64,000 nucleotides of DNA from Catellatospora vulcania (GCF_009720385.1 NZ_ML769304.1:186001-250000); one strand, 5' to 3'. Numbered from the stretch's first letter, positions 51,142-60,226 are shown. Numbers and translations: made by a program. Notes: generated by a model from the letters alone, not told the origin.

Positions 51142-51799
51142 CGTGCCCACCCACAAGAACCGTCCGGTACTGGAATGAATGAGCGGTTCACCGTGTGATG
51201 TCCGCTTGCAGCGGCTAACCTCGCCGCATGCCTCCCGCCAAGGTCACCGTGGCCGAGATCACCGGCCCCCGCACGGACCGGTGTCCCGTGCGCCCTGAGC
51301 GGCCGCGGGCGAGCCGCGCCAGTGGCCCGGACCTCCTGGTCGGCAACGCATCCGCACCCAGCTCCGGTGTACCGTGAGGCCCTCGTGCGGCCGCCGCCCC
51401 GCCCGGACGGCGTCGAGCCGCCAACGGGCGGCGCGCCGATCTTCAAGAGGTTCACGATTCAGTACGGCGCGGAGGGCTACACTCTCGCCCGCACGTGGTG
51501 GTGGGCCGCGTGCGTCGGCGGGAGTGGGATCCAGCTCGTCCCCGCTTCCTGCCGCACCGCCGCGACGGGGCGCGGCGGGTGCTCGCGCACCTCCCCCACC
51601 AGGGAATCTCCGAGCCGTAAATAGGTCCGGTGAGGGACGGAAAATGACCCTCGCAGCCGCGAACCGAAACGACGGCCCCGGCGTTGAACCTGCAACACCC
51701 CGCCGCTGCCGAGATGTGATGCGGAACAACATCGGCGGGACTGGAATAGGCACCACAGTGACGGTGTTCCAACGGTGCGTCACGAGGGGGGAGAAGACC
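51142..51799. other. long intergenic region without a supported gene
   Basis: No gene can be supported in about 660 bp. A 49-codon frame starts at ATG 51228 (MPPAKVTVAEITGPRTDR...) 6 bp after a TAACCT string, a leaderless-like arrangement, and stops at 51377; it has no recognisable family. No tRNA or structured RNA is evident. The last 60 bp provide the GGGGGAGAAG ribosome site of the DUF4193 gene. Confidence 0.5.
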
Positions 51800-52078
51800 A
51801 TGGCAATCACCGACTACGACACGCCCCGTACGCCCGCCGTCGAGGAAGACAGCCTCGAGGAACTGCGGGCCCGGCGGGATGCGCCCAACGCTTCGGCGGT
51901 GGACGTCGAGGAGAGCGAGTCCTACGACCTGCCCGGCGGCGAACAGCTCGACGAGGAGCTGACGGTGCCGGTCGTGGCACAGCAGGCGGACGAGTTCCGC
52001 TGCACGAAGTGCTTCCTGGTCCGCCACCGCAACCAGCGGGCGGCGGCAGGCAAGGACGTGTGCGTCGAATGTGCCTGA
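51800..52078 (+). CDS. DUF4193 family protein
   Basis: A 92-residue acidic protein of a family confined to actinobacteria. The opening MAITDYDTPR, the central SLEELRARRD and the C-terminal zinc-ribbon-like FRCTKCFLVRHRNQ...VCVECA (two Cys-x-x-Cys pairs) are diagnostic. Function is unknown; the ribbon suggests zinc and perhaps nucleic-acid or protein binding. ATG 51800 has GGGGGAGA 6 bases upstream. The gene is monocistronic after a long non-coding leader region. Confidence 0.9.
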   Translation: MAITDYDTPRTPAVEEDSLEELRARRDAPNASAVDVEESESYDLPGGEQLDEELTVPVVAQQADEFRCTKCFLVRHRNQRAAAGKDVCVECA

Positions 52079-52162
52079 CGTAGCACGGGCGGCGGTCGCG
52101 GCCCGGGAGCGCGAGCGTTCAGCTCTGCGCGGCCCGGGCGGCCCCCGCCGCCGTCGTGTGCC

Positions 52163-53149
52163 CTAGGCGGGCAGTTCGGGGCCCGAGATCTTGTCCAGCA
52201 CCCAGCCGACGACGACCCCGAACATGATCGCCAAGCCGGCGGGCAGGGTGAAGGCCAGCCAGCTGGGCACGTCGGCCAGGCGCAGCGCGAAGTCGACCAG
52301 CACCAGCAGCACGACGGCCAGCAGCGTGCCGGCCACCCCGCCTCGGTACGTGAACGCGCTGACGCCGCCGAGCAGCACCGCGGCCACCGCGACCAGCATG
52401 CGGTCACCGGAGACGACGAAGGCCCCGCCGAGCTGACCGGCCAGGGCGATGCCGCTGAGCGCGGCCAGCAGGCCGGACCCGGCGAACCCGAGCACCGCGC
52501 CGAGCAGCCGCTTGCCCTGGAAGCGCGGGACAGCGCCGTCGGATCGGGCCGCGGTGAGCGCGCGGCGCACCCCCGGGCTGAGGAAGACGGCTCCGCCGGC
52601 CAGTGTCCCGAGCACGAACACCGCCGCCCAGACCCATACCGCCCAGTCGGCGGCCGGGCCGTCGGGCAGCGGAAGACCACGCGAGTCGGCCAGCCCCAGC
52701 GCGACGGCCTGGGCGACGCTGAGCCCGCCCAGCGACACCGCCCAGGCGGGAGCCGAGGTGAGACCGGTGAGCACCCCGAGGATGAGGCAGAACAGCACGA
52801 CGATCACGACCGCGGTGGCCCCGGCGAGCAGGCCCGGCCAGTTCTCCTGGGCGAGCTTGGCGTAGACGACCCCGGCCAGCATCCCCAGTGCCCCGACCGC
52901 GAGGTTCGGGTTGCCGGTACGCAGAGACAGGGCGAAGCCGCTGGCGAGCAGGCCCGTCGTGGCGACCGCCATCCACAGGCCGCGGCCGAAGGCGTCGCCG
53001 TCGCTCTGCGCGCCGACGATGACGGCTGCCACGGCGACCAGCACGAACAGGATCGCTTCCCAGCCGAGGTGCGCGAACAGGGCCGCGGCGCGGCGGGGCT
53101 GTCGTGGGGGCAGATCGGGGCCCGTCACGGGCGGAGCCATGGTCACCAT
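52163..53149 (-). CDS. ABC transporter permease, RbsC-like (BPD_transp_2)
   Basis: A 328-residue membrane protein with about nine helices. VATTGLLASGFALSLRTGNP, NLAVGALGMLAGVVYA and the C-terminal LLVLVDFALRL region correspond to the branched-chain amino-acid/ribose permease family. The loop FQGKRLLGAVLGFAGSGLLA corresponds to the coupling loop before a Gly/Ala-rich helix. It has neither ATPase nor binding-protein genes next to it, so it is an orphan permease or partners with a distant system. ATG 53149 has GGAGGT 6 bases upstream. Confidence 0.8.
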   Translation of the reverse strand: MVTMAPPVTGPDLPPRQPRRAAALFAHLGWEAILFVLVAVAAVIVGAQSDGDAFGRGLWMAVATTGLLASGFALSLRTGNPNLAVGALGMLAGVVYAKLAQENWPGLLAGATAVVIVVLFCLILGVLTGLTSAPAWAVSLGGLSVAQAVALGLADSRGLPLPDGPAADWAVWVWAAVFVLGTLAGGAVFLSPGVRRALTAARSDGAVPRFQGKRLLGAVLGFAGSGLLAALSGIALAGQLGGAFVVSGDRMLVAVAAVLLGGVSAFTYRGGVAGTLLAVVLLVLVDFALRLADVPSWLAFTLPAGLAIMFGVVVGWVLDKISGPELPA

Positions 53150-53386
53150 GTCCGGACCTCCAATGATCGTCGCGAATGGACAGCAGTCCACTATAGATCC
53201 GGTCGGTCGGCGTGTCATCGTTCCGACGGCCGCCGTCCGCCGCCACCCGATCGATCCCCCGTCAGGCCGCACGGCGCGGCGTCGTCACGTGGACCGCCGC
53301 ATGATGATCGGCTAGGCTGGGCCGCGGAGCGCCGGGAAGTCTGGTCGGCACGGTATTCGTCGACGGCCAGAACAGGAGTCCCGCCC

Positions 53387-53830
53387 ATGCGCGCGTCCGA
53401 TCTGGTGGTGCCCTGGCCCACCGTCAAACTGTCCACACCCGCGATGGACACCATCCACATCCTGGCCGAGGCCGACCTGCCGGGCCTGATCGTGGTCGAC
53501 GAGGCCGGTGCGCCGTTCGCGGTGCTGCCCGCCACGCAGGTGCTGCGCCTGGCGGTGCCGTCGTACTTCCAGGACGATCCGAACCTGACCCACCTGGTCG
53601 ACGAGGCCGCCGCCGATGTGTTCGTCCGCGAGCTGGGCGGCCGTACGGTGCGCGAGCTGCTTCCGCCGCAGCCGCACGAGCTGCCCGTGGTGGAGCCGGA
53701 CGCGACCGCCTTGGAGCTCGCCTCGTTGATGGCGCGCACCCGCAGCCCGCTGGTCGCCGTGGTCGACGGCGGCCGGCTGCTCGGCGCGGTGACGCTGCAC
53801 GGCCTGCTCGACCGGGTCGTGCCGCAATGA
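53387..53830 (+). CDS. CBS-domain protein (putative regulator of the downstream carrier)
   Basis: A 147-residue soluble protein made of a tandem CBS pair (Bateman module): TIHILAEADLPGLIVVDEAG followed by PFAVLPATQVLRL, and TALELASLMARTRSPLVAVV followed by DGGRLLGAVTLHGLLDRV. CBS pairs bind adenosine nucleotides and gate transporters. Its stop overlaps the start of the 428-residue carrier by 4 bp (ATGA), so the two are made together. ATG 53387 has AGGAG 8 bases upstream. Direct regulation of the carrier is an inference from context. Confidence 0.88.
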   Translation: MRASDLVVPWPTVKLSTPAMDTIHILAEADLPGLIVVDEAGAPFAVLPATQVLRLAVPSYFQDDPNLTHLVDEAAADVFVRELGGRTVRELLPPQPHELPVVEPDATALELASLMARTRSPLVAVVDGGRLLGAVTLHGLLDRVVPQ

Positions 53831-55113
53831 GCGTCCAGGCGTGGCTCGCGGTGGCGGTGTTCGTGACCGCCTACGTGTTCATCGCGACCGAGTGGGTGCA
53901 CCGGGTCGCGGCCGCGCTCGGCGGGGCGGTGGTGATGCTGCTGATCGGCGCGACGGATGCCGAGCATGCCTTCTTCTCCGAGGAGGCGGGCATCGACTGG
54001 AACGTCATCATGCTGCTCATCGGCATGATGCTGATCGTGGCGGTGCTGCGGCGCACAGGGCTGTTCGAGTATCTGGCGATCTGGGCGGTCAAACGCGCCC
54101 GCGGGCGGCCGTACCCGGTGATGGTCCTGCTCGTGGTCCTGACCGCGGTCGCGTCCGCGGGGCTGGACAACGTCACGACCGTGCTGCTGGTGGCGCCGGT
54201 GACGCTGTTCATCTGCGACCGGCTCGGCCTGCCCGCCGCGCCGTTCCTGATCGCGGAGGTGATGGCGTCCAACATCGGCGGCACCGCCACGCTGATCGGC
54301 GACCCGCCCAACATCATCATCGCGAGCCGGTCCGGTCTGACCTTCAACGACTTCCTGAACGTGCTCGCTCCGATCGTCGTGGTGCTGCTGATCGTGTTCC
54401 TGGGGCTGTGCCGGTGGCTGTTCCGGGACGCGTTCCGCTCCGACAGCGCCAAGGTCGCCGCGGTGATGGCGATGCGGGAGCGCGACGCGATCCGCAACCC
54501 GCGCCTGCTGGCGGTCAGCCTGGTCTTCCTCACCGCGGTGCTGGCCGCGTTCGTGCTGCACTCGGTGCTGCACCTGGAGCCGGCAGTGGTCGCGATCGTC
54601 GGCGGGCTGCTGCTGCTGGCCGCGTCCCGGCTCGACCCGGACGAGATCGCCAGGGACGTCGAGTGGCACACACTGATCTTCTTCGCGGGGCTGTTCATCA
54701 TGGTCGGCGCGCTGGTCAACACTGGGGTCATCGCGAGCATCTCGGCGGCTGCCGTCGACGCCGTCGAGGGCCGGCTGTGGGGTGCGACGATGCTGCTGCT
54801 GTGGGCGTCTGCGGCGCTGTCGGCGATCGTGGACAACATCCCGTACGTCGCCACGATGAGCCCGATCGTGGCCGACCTGGTGAAGGCCGACGGGACGCCG
54901 CAGGGCAACGTGCTGTGGTGGGCCCTGGCCCTGGGCGCGGACCTGGGCGGCAACGCCACCGCGATCGGCGCGTCGGCCAACGTCGTCGTGCTCGGCATCG
55001 CCGAACGCGCGGGCAAGCCCATCTCGTTCTGGCAGTTCACCAAGTACGGCCTGATCGTCACCGTGATCACCGTGGCGATCTGCGTACCGTACCTGTACCT
55101 GCGCTTCTTCTGA
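53827..55113 (+). CDS. ArsB/NhaD (SLC13-type) ion transporter
   Basis: A 428-residue carrier with about eleven helices of the ion-transporter superfamily that includes CitM, ArsB and NhaD. GLDNVTTVLLVAPVTLFICD, NIGGTATLIGDPPNIIIASR and the repeated ALSAIVDNIPYVATM followed by ADLGGNATAIGASANVVVLG are the duplicated hairpin motifs of the family. It may exchange Na+/H+ or carry arsenite or dicarboxylates. The neighbouring CBS protein suggests nucleotide-dependent gating and argues against arsenite, as no arsenic genes are present. A hairpin follows. Confidence 0.88.
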   Translation: MSVQAWLAVAVFVTAYVFIATEWVHRVAAALGGAVVMLLIGATDAEHAFFSEEAGIDWNVIMLLIGMMLIVAVLRRTGLFEYLAIWAVKRARGRPYPVMVLLVVLTAVASAGLDNVTTVLLVAPVTLFICDRLGLPAAPFLIAEVMASNIGGTATLIGDPPNIIIASRSGLTFNDFLNVLAPIVVVLLIVFLGLCRWLFRDAFRSDSAKVAAVMAMRERDAIRNPRLLAVSLVFLTAVLAAFVLHSVLHLEPAVVAIVGGLLLLAASRLDPDEIARDVEWHTLIFFAGLFIMVGALVNTGVIASISAAAVDAVEGRLWGATMLLLWASAALSAIVDNIPYVATMSPIVADLVKADGTPQGNVLWWALALGADLGGNATAIGASANVVVLGIAERAGKPISFWQFTKYGLIVTVITVAICVPYLYLRFF

Positions 55114-55119
55114 CCATGC

Positions 55120-55155
55120 ACCGGTGGAGCGCCCGCGAGCGGCCGCTCCACCGGT
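55120..55155. terminator. bidirectional hairpin terminator
   Basis: ACCGGTGGAGCG (55120-55131) pairs with CGCTCCACCGGT (55144-55155) between the carrier gene and the convergent M23 gene. Confidence 0.65.
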
Positions 55156-55163
55156 CGGGCGGG

Positions 55164-56135
55164 TCAGCCGAGCGGCTGGACCGTGGCCGAGGTCAGGCTG
55201 GTGTAGAAGCAGCCGGTGGTCGGCAGGCTGGTCGCGGCGGGTGGCGTCACACCGTCGTACAGCGCCAGCAGGAAGTTCTGCGGGCACCGGCGGGTGGTGC
55301 CGGTACGGATGCCGAAGTGCAGGTGCGGGCCGGTCGAGTTGCCGGTGTTGCCGGTGAGCCCGAGCTGCTGTCCGGTGGTGACGGTGGCCCCGTTGGCCAC
55401 CGACCAGGCGGAGAAGTGGCAGTACGTGTAGACGTTGCCGTCGGCTCCGGTCAGGTTGATGCCGCGGCCGCACGAGCTGTCGTCGATGACCACCACCGTG
55501 CCGCTGCGCACGGCGTACGCCGGCGTGCCCGTGCCGACCGGCAGGTCGATCGCCGGGTAGTCGTGGTGCGGGTCGTCGTACTCGCTGCGCGGCAGGGCGC
55601 TCTTGGCCAGCGGCAGGGAGAACGCCGGTGCGCCGGTGGTGGACGTGAGGCGGACGGCGTCGGCGACGACGTAGCCGGCGCCGTTGGTCCACCGGCTCAC
55701 CCCGACCACGCTGCGCGTGCCCGCGGCCAGGTTGAAGGTGCCGAGGCTGACCCAGCGGCCGCCGTTGGCGCGCTGGTTCACCACGATCGTCTGGTTGCCG
55801 CCGCTGGCCGCCACGACGAACGGGGTGGCGTTGTTGTAGCCGGCGTCGGCCGGATACCAGACCTCGACCGTGTGCGGGCCGGCGGCCGCGATCGTGGCGG
55901 TGAACCAGGCCGCGTCGCTGGCCGTGGTGTCCGGGCTGGCGAAGCGGTAGTCGGCGCCGTAGCGCTGCGCGGACCAGGCCGAGGTGCCCCAGTTGGCGCT
56001 GGCGGTGAAACCGCCGGCGGTGGCGTTGTCCACGATGGTCGTCGCCGCCGAGGCCGGCGCGGCGGGGCCGAGCACGACGAGGGTGGCGGTGGCGAGCCCG
56101 GCGACGGCAGCGCGCAGGGCGAGGGGAAGTCTCAC
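55164..56135 (-). CDS. secreted M23 peptidase with golvesin-like carbohydrate/wall-binding domain
   Basis: A 323-residue exported protein. After the signal peptide (cut near ASAAT) residues about 30-165 form a golvesin/Xly-type beta-sandwich domain (TIVDNATAGGFTASANWG, HTVEVWYPADAGYNNATPF, YVVADAVRL). The C-terminal M23 domain has zinc ligands in order: HHDYPAIDLPV, YTYCHF and TGPHLHFGI. It likely cleaves peptidoglycan cross-bridges. Its catalytic domain is related to, but its accessory domain differs from, the FG-GAP M23 enzyme at 26.4-27.9 kb. A promoter-proximal inverted repeat resembles that gene's upstream element. Confidence 0.88.
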   Translation of the reverse strand: MRLPLALRAAVAGLATATLVVLGPAAPASAATTIVDNATAGGFTASANWGTSAWSAQRYGADYRFASPDTTASDAAWFTATIAAAGPHTVEVWYPADAGYNNATPFVVAASGGNQTIVVNQRANGGRWVSLGTFNLAAGTRSVVGVSRWTNGAGYVVADAVRLTSTTGAPAFSLPLAKSALPRSEYDDPHHDYPAIDLPVGTGTPAYAVRSGTVVVIDDSSCGRGINLTGADGNVYTYCHFSAWSVANGATVTTGQQLGLTGNTGNSTGPHLHFGIRTGTTRRCPQNFLLALYDGVTPPAATSLPTTGCFYTSLTSATVQPLG

Positions 56136-56167
56136 TATCTCTCCGTCAGGGGTGTTGAGGAATGAGA

Positions 56168-56183
56168 GTGAAACTATTCAACC
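56168..56183. promoter_or_regulatory. inverted repeat / promoter element upstream of M23 gene
   Basis: GTGAAACTATTCAACC, with TGAA..TTCA arms, differs from the element upstream of the other M23 gene (28005-28020) at three positions including one indel. It lies 33 bp before the start codon. TAGTTT on the minus strand could be the -10 box. Confidence 0.45.
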
Positions 56184-56235
56184 AATATCAATGAACCAGC
56201 GAAAGACTTCTACATAGATCGTCTTGAAAGCATGA

Positions 56236-56285
56236 GCGCCCTGTCCCCGCGCCTCCCGGATGGTGGCGGCGCAGGGACAGGGCGC
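56236..56285 (-). terminator. hairpin terminator of the glycine-cleavage operon
   Basis: GCGCCCTGTCCC (56236-56247) pairs with GGGACAGGGCGC (56274-56285), 7 bp downstream of the glyA stop codon. Confidence 0.6.
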
Positions 56286-56291
56286 GGCCTC

Positions 56292-57563
56292 TCACAGCGC
56301 CGGATACAGTGGGTGCGCAGCCGTCAGCGCGGCGACCCTGGCCCGCAGGGCGGCGGCAGCGTCGTCGTCGAAGGACGGCAGCAGCGCCTGCGCGACGATG
56401 TCGGCGACCTCCGTGAAGTCCGCCTCGGCGAACCCGCGCGCGGCCAGCGCGGCCGTGCCGACCCGCAGCCCCGAGGTGACCATCGGCGGGCGAGGGTCGC
56501 CCGGCACGGCGTTGCGGTTGACGGTGATGCCGATGCCGTGCAGCCGGTCCTCGGCCTGTCGCCCGTCCAGCTCGGACGCCCGCAGGTCCACCAGGACCAG
56601 GTGCACGTCCGTGCCGCCGGTCAGCACGGACACCCCGGCCGCGGCGACGTCGGGCGCGGACAGCCGCTCGGCGAGCAGGCGCGCGCCGTCGAGGGTCCGC
56701 CGCTGCCGCTGCGCGAACTCCGGCGTCGCGGCCATCTTGAAGCCGACCGCCTTCGCGGCGATGACGTGCTCCAGCGGGCCGCCCTGCTGACCCGGGAACA
56801 CCGCGCTGTTCACCTTCTTGGCGACGTCCTCGTGGTCGGTGAGGATCACTCCCCCGCGCGGCCCGCCCAGGGTCTTGTGCGTCGTGGTGGTGACCACGTC
56901 GGCGTGCGGCACCGGGTTCGGGTGCAGGCCCGCGGCGACCAGCCCCGCGAAGTGCGCCATGTCCACCATCAGCCGCGCGCCGACCAGATCGGCGATCTTG
57001 CGGAAGGCGGCGAAGTCCAGCTGCCGGGGGTACGCCGACCAGCCCGCGATGATCAGCGCGGGCCGGTGTGCCAGGGCCAGCCGCTCCACCTCGGCGAGGT
57101 CGACCCGGCCGTCGTCGGCGGACACGTGGTAGGCCACCGCCTGGTACAGCCGCCCGGAGAAGTTGATCCGCATGCCGTGGGTGAGGTGGCCGCCGTGCGC
57201 CAGGTCCAGGCCGAGGATCGTGTCGCCGGGCTCGATCAGCGCCATCATCGCCGCCGCGTTGGCCTGCGCGCCCGAGTGCGGCTGCACGTTGGCGTACCCC
57301 GCGCCGAACAGCGCCTTCACCCGGTCGATCGCGAGCTGCTCCACCACGTCGACGTGCTGGCACCCGCCGTAGTAGCGCCGCCCCGGGTAACCCTCGGCGT
57401 ACTTGTTGGTCAGCACCGAGCCCTGCGCCTGCAGCACGGCCAGCGGCGCGAAGTTCTCGCTCGCGATCATCTCCAGGGTGTCGCGCTGGCGGCCCAGCTC
57501 GGCGCGCAGCGCCGCATGCACCTCGGGGTCGAACTCGGCCAGCGGTGTGTCCAGCGTGGTCAC
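56292..57563 (-). CDS. glyA: serine hydroxymethyltransferase
   Basis: A 423-residue PLP enzyme that interconverts serine and glycine with tetrahydrofolate. [36 protein letters not shown] and the PLP motif [15 protein letters not shown] (Lys230) are all intact, and the folate-site region [18 protein letters not shown] is present. Length is normal. GTG 57563 overlaps the gcvH stop by 4 bp. As last gene of gcvT-gcvH-glyA under a glycine riboswitch, it is probably a second SHMT dedicated to glycine removal; a housekeeping copy may exist elsewhere. Confidence 0.97.
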   Translation of the reverse strand: MTTLDTPLAEFDPEVHAALRAELGRQRDTLEMIASENFAPLAVLQAQGSVLTNKYAEGYPGRRYYGGCQHVDVVEQLAIDRVKALFGAGYANVQPHSGAQANAAAMMALIEPGDTILGLDLAHGGHLTHGMRINFSGRLYQAVAYHVSADDGRVDLAEVERLALAHRPALIIAGWSAYPRQLDFAAFRKIADLVGARLMVDMAHFAGLVAAGLHPNPVPHADVVTTTTHKTLGGPRGGVILTDHEDVAKKVNSAVFPGQQGGPLEHVIAAKAVGFKMAATPEFAQRQRRTLDGARLLAERLSAPDVAAAGVSVLTGGTDVHLVLVDLRASELDGRQAEDRLHGIGITVNRNAVPGDPRPPMVTSGLRVGTAALAARGFAEADFTEVADIVAQALLPSFDDDAAAALRARVAALTAAHPLYPAL

Positions 57564-57943
57564 CGGCTCGCCTCCGCCCCGATGAGCGCGGCGTACTCCG
57601 CCGCGTCGAGCAGCTCCGGGGTACTGGTCAGGCGCAGCCGGAACAGCCAGCCCTGCCCGTACGGGTCGGAGTTGACCAGCGACGGGTCGTCGGTGACGGC
57701 CGGGTTGACCTCGACGATCTCGCCGTCGGCGGGGGCGTAGAGCTCGCTGACCGACTTCGTGGACTCGACCTCCCCGCACGCCTCCCCTGCCGTGAGGGTC
57801 GTGCCGACTCCAGGCAGCTCCAGGTACACGATGTCGCCCAGCGCCTCGCCCGCGAACGCGGTGATGCCGACGGCGGGCACATCCTCGTCGGACAGCCACT
57901 CGTGGTCGCGGGTGTAGCGCAGGTTCTCGGGAACGGTGCTCAT
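57560..57943 (-). CDS. gcvH: glycine cleavage system H protein
   Basis: A 127-residue lipoyl carrier protein of the glycine cleavage complex. Lys63 in [19 protein letters not shown] is the lipoylation site, and [30 protein letters not shown] and [15 protein letters not shown] complete the family pattern. It passes the aminomethyl group from P protein to T protein. Start ATG 57943 overlaps the gcvT stop (ATGA) and the 3' end overlaps glyA, so all three are translationally coupled. Confidence 0.97.
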   Translation of the reverse strand: MSTVPENLRYTRDHEWLSDEDVPAVGITAFAGEALGDIVYLELPGVGTTLTAGEACGEVESTKSVSELYAPADGEIVEVNPAVTDDPSLVNSDPYGQGWLFRLRLTSTPELLDAAEYAALIGAEASR

Positions 57944-59121
57944 GCGTGGCCTCCGGCCTGGCGGCGGTAGAAGGGCAGCTCGACGACGGTGACCGTGTCG
58001 CGGCTGCCGCGGATGTCGACGGCGAGCACCGTGCCGGCCGCGGCGCGGTCGGCGGGCACGTACGCCATCGCGATCGGGCGGCCCAGGGTGGGCGAGGGCG
58101 CACCGCTGGTCACCGTGCCGAGCCGGACGCCGCTGTCCGGGTCGAGCACGTCGTATCCGTGCCGCGGCGCGCGCCGCCCGGCGGGCAGCAGGCCCACCAG
58201 CAGCTCGGCCGGGCCGGACTCGCGGCGGCCGAGCAGCGCGTCGCGGCCGACGAAGGCGGGCTTGTCGAGCACGGCGACGCGGCCCAGCCCGGCCTCGAAC
58301 GGGGTGCGCCCGGCGGTCAGCTCCTGGCCGTACAGCGGCATGCCCGCCTCCAGCCGCAGCGTGTCCCGGCAGGCCAGCCCCGCCGGGACGAGGCCGTGCC
58401 CGGCGCCTGCCGCACTCACCGCGGCCCAGACCGCAGGGGCGTCGGCGGGTGCGCAGTAGATCTCGAAGCCGTCCTCGCCGGTGTAGCCGGTCCGGGCCAG
58501 CAGCACCGGCAGCCCGGCCAGCACTGCCGGGTCGATCGCGTAGTAGCGCAGCGCGTCCACGTCGGACGCGGTGACCTCGCGCAGGATGTCGGCCGAGCGC
58601 GGCCCCTGCACGGCGATCAGCGCCCAGTCCTGCGACACGTCCCGGACCAGCGCGTCGAACCCGGCGGCGCGCTCGGTCAGCGCGGCGAACACCACCGCGA
58701 CGTTGGCGGCGTTGGCGACGACCAGGTAGCGCTCCGCCTCCAGGCGGTAGACGACCAGGTCGTCGAGCACCCCGCCGTCCGGGGCGCAGAGCATCGTGTA
58801 GCGGGCCCGCCCGACGGCGACCGCGGACAGCCGGCCGGTCAGCGCGTGGTCGAGCGCGGCCGCGGCGTCGGGGCCGGTCACCTCGATCTCGCCCATGTGG
58901 GTCAGGTCGAACAGCCCGGCGCTGCGGCGTACGGCATGGTGCTCGGCGGTCTCGCTGCCGTAGCGCAGCGGCATCGTCCAACCGGCGAACTCGGTGAGCA
59001 CGGCTCCGAGCCCGCGGTGCACGTCGTGCAGCGGGGTGCGTCTGGGGGAAGGTTGGTCGTGCCCGGCCGTGTCCCGTTCGGGACAGGGGTGGGCAGCGGT
59101 CGGTGGCGCGACGGCGCTCAC
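57940..59121 (-). CDS. gcvT: glycine cleavage system T protein (aminomethyltransferase)
   Basis: A 393-residue folate-dependent enzyme. [60 protein letters not shown] and [20 protein letters not shown] are classical GcvT motifs, including the Asp and Arg of the folate site. GTG 59121 is chosen because GAGGGAG lies 6-12 bases upstream. The product then has about 27 extra N-terminal residues ([17 protein letters not shown]) compared with E. coli, as in other actinobacteria. It is the first gene after the tandem glycine riboswitch. No gcvP gene is in the window. Confidence 0.96.
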   Translation of the reverse strand: MSAVAPPTAAHPCPERDTAGHDQPSPRRTPLHDVHRGLGAVLTEFAGWTMPLRYGSETAEHHAVRRSAGLFDLTHMGEIEVTGPDAAAALDHALTGRLSAVAVGRARYTMLCAPDGGVLDDLVVYRLEAERYLVVANAANVAVVFAALTERAAGFDALVRDVSQDWALIAVQGPRSADILREVTASDVDALRYYAIDPAVLAGLPVLLARTGYTGEDGFEIYCAPADAPAVWAAVSAAGAGHGLVPAGLACRDTLRLEAGMPLYGQELTAGRTPFEAGLGRVAVLDKPAFVGRDALLGRRESGPAELLVGLLPAGRRAPRHGYDVLDPDSGVRLGTVTSGAPSPTLGRPIAMAYVPADRAAAGTVLAVDIRGSRDTVTVVELPFYRRQAGGHA

Positions 59122-59171
59122 GGGAGGCTCCCTCGTCCGGGTGCCGCAAGGCGGCACCGGTGGCGGATGGC

Positions 59172-59350
59172 CTCCCCCTCTGTCATCGCTGCCTGAGAGC
59201 TTCACCGCGGATCGCGGCTTGCACCGTGGGCGCAGGACTGTTGCATCCTGACTTTCCAGAGTTCGCCTCGCCACGGCGGTACGTGGGCCTGAGAGATTCC
59301 GGGGAGAAGTTGCTCCTTCGGCGGCCCGGTCGCACCGGGCCTCTCCCGCC
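59172..59350 (-). promoter_or_regulatory. tandem glycine riboswitch
   Basis: Read on the minus strand, this leader has the two-aptamer layout of glycine riboswitches: GGGAGAG...CCGAAGGAGCAA...GGAATCTCTCAGGCCCA, then ACCGCCGTGGCGAGGCGAAC and TCTGGAAAG, and a second aptamer ending GAAGCTCTCAGGCAGCGA. It begins 229 bp upstream of gcvT and ends about 50 bp before it. The GC-rich organism and the position suggest translational or transcriptional activation of gcvT-gcvH-glyA by glycine. The exact ends are approximate. Confidence 0.93.
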
Positions 59351-59430
59351 GTGGTTCTGTCGGCGAGGTATTAAGTTGTCCGCCGTACCGTAAGCGCCGC
59401 CCCGGACGCCGTCAACACCGCCCCCGCGGG

Positions 59431-60147
59431 TCAGCGGCGTTTGGCCACGTACACGGTGTTGGTGGACTCGCGGTCCTGCAGCGGGTTGGGAAAGCTGACG
59501 ACCTCGGCCCGCACGTCGCGGAAGACCCCGGACAGGCGTTCGGTGAAATCCGCCTCGGGCGGGTCGTTGGACCACAGCGTGAACACGCCGCCGGGGTGCA
59601 GGTGCTCGGCCAGCCGGCGCAGGCCCGCGGGCTCGTAGAAGCCGGCGTGGCTCGGGTGCAGCAGGTGGCTCGGCGAGTGGTCGATGTCGACGACGATCGC
59701 GTGGAAGCGCCGGCCGGGACGGTGCGGGTCGAGGCCGCCGGGCGAGGCGCAGCGGGCGAAGAAGTCCCCCTCGGCCAGGCGGCAGCGCGGGTCGGCGGAC
59801 AGGGTCGTGCCCGCGGGGATCAGGCCCTGCTCGTGCCAGGCGATGACGTCGGACAGCGCGTCGATGACCAGCAGTGAGGCGACCCGCTCGTCCTTCAGCA
59901 CCGTCAGCGCGGTGTAGCCGAGGCCGAGCCCGCCGACCACCACGTCGAATCCGGTGCCGTCGAGTTCGGCGAGCGCCAGGTCGGCGACGGCCTCCTCGGC
60001 GACGGTGAACAGGCTCGACATGAGGAAGTCGTCGTCGAGTTTCACCTCGTACACGTCGGTCCGGAACATCGGGTCCCAGCGGCGGCGCAGGCTGATGACG
60101 CCCATCGGCGTCTGCCGCCAGCCGAGTTCCTGCAGCCGTGCACCCAT
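59431..60147 (-). CDS. spermidine synthase-like methyltransferase-fold protein
   Basis: A 238-residue Rossmann-fold protein of the polyamine synthase-like group. GFDVVVGGLGLGYTALTVL is the nucleotide-binding glycine loop, VASLLVIDALSDVIAWHEQG the acidic motif II, and FHAIVVDIDHSPSHLLHPSH the Asp-containing motif IV; GGVFTLWSNDPPEADFTE follows. The polyamine-site residues of true spermidine synthases are not clearly kept, so its substrate is unknown. ATG 60147 is used. It is followed by the riboswitch region of gcvT and seems monocistronic. Confidence 0.75.
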   Translation of the reverse strand: MGARLQELGWRQTPMGVISLRRRWDPMFRTDVYEVKLDDDFLMSSLFTVAEEAVADLALAELDGTGFDVVVGGLGLGYTALTVLKDERVASLLVIDALSDVIAWHEQGLIPAGTTLSADPRCRLAEGDFFARCASPGGLDPHRPGRRFHAIVVDIDHSPSHLLHPSHAGFYEPAGLRRLAEHLHPGGVFTLWSNDPPEADFTERLSGVFRDVRAEVVSFPNPLQDRESTNTVYVAKRR

Positions 60148-60226
60148 GCCGTCTCCGCCTCCGTCGGCCGCTGCCGTCCTGCTCGGGCGCGGCTCGTCGG
60201 CGATCAGCCCAGGCTAGTCGACGGCC

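Noticed and set aside
51380-51470. Possible tRNA, suggested by a frame reading GGSTPSG on the minus strand.
   Set aside because: No acceptor/T-arm pairing or GGTTCGAnTCC box could be found.
53827-55113. Arsenite efflux pump arsB.
   Set aside because: No arsR, arsC or arsenic-related gene is nearby and the coupled CBS protein is unusual for arsenite pumps; the broader ion-transporter family call is safer.
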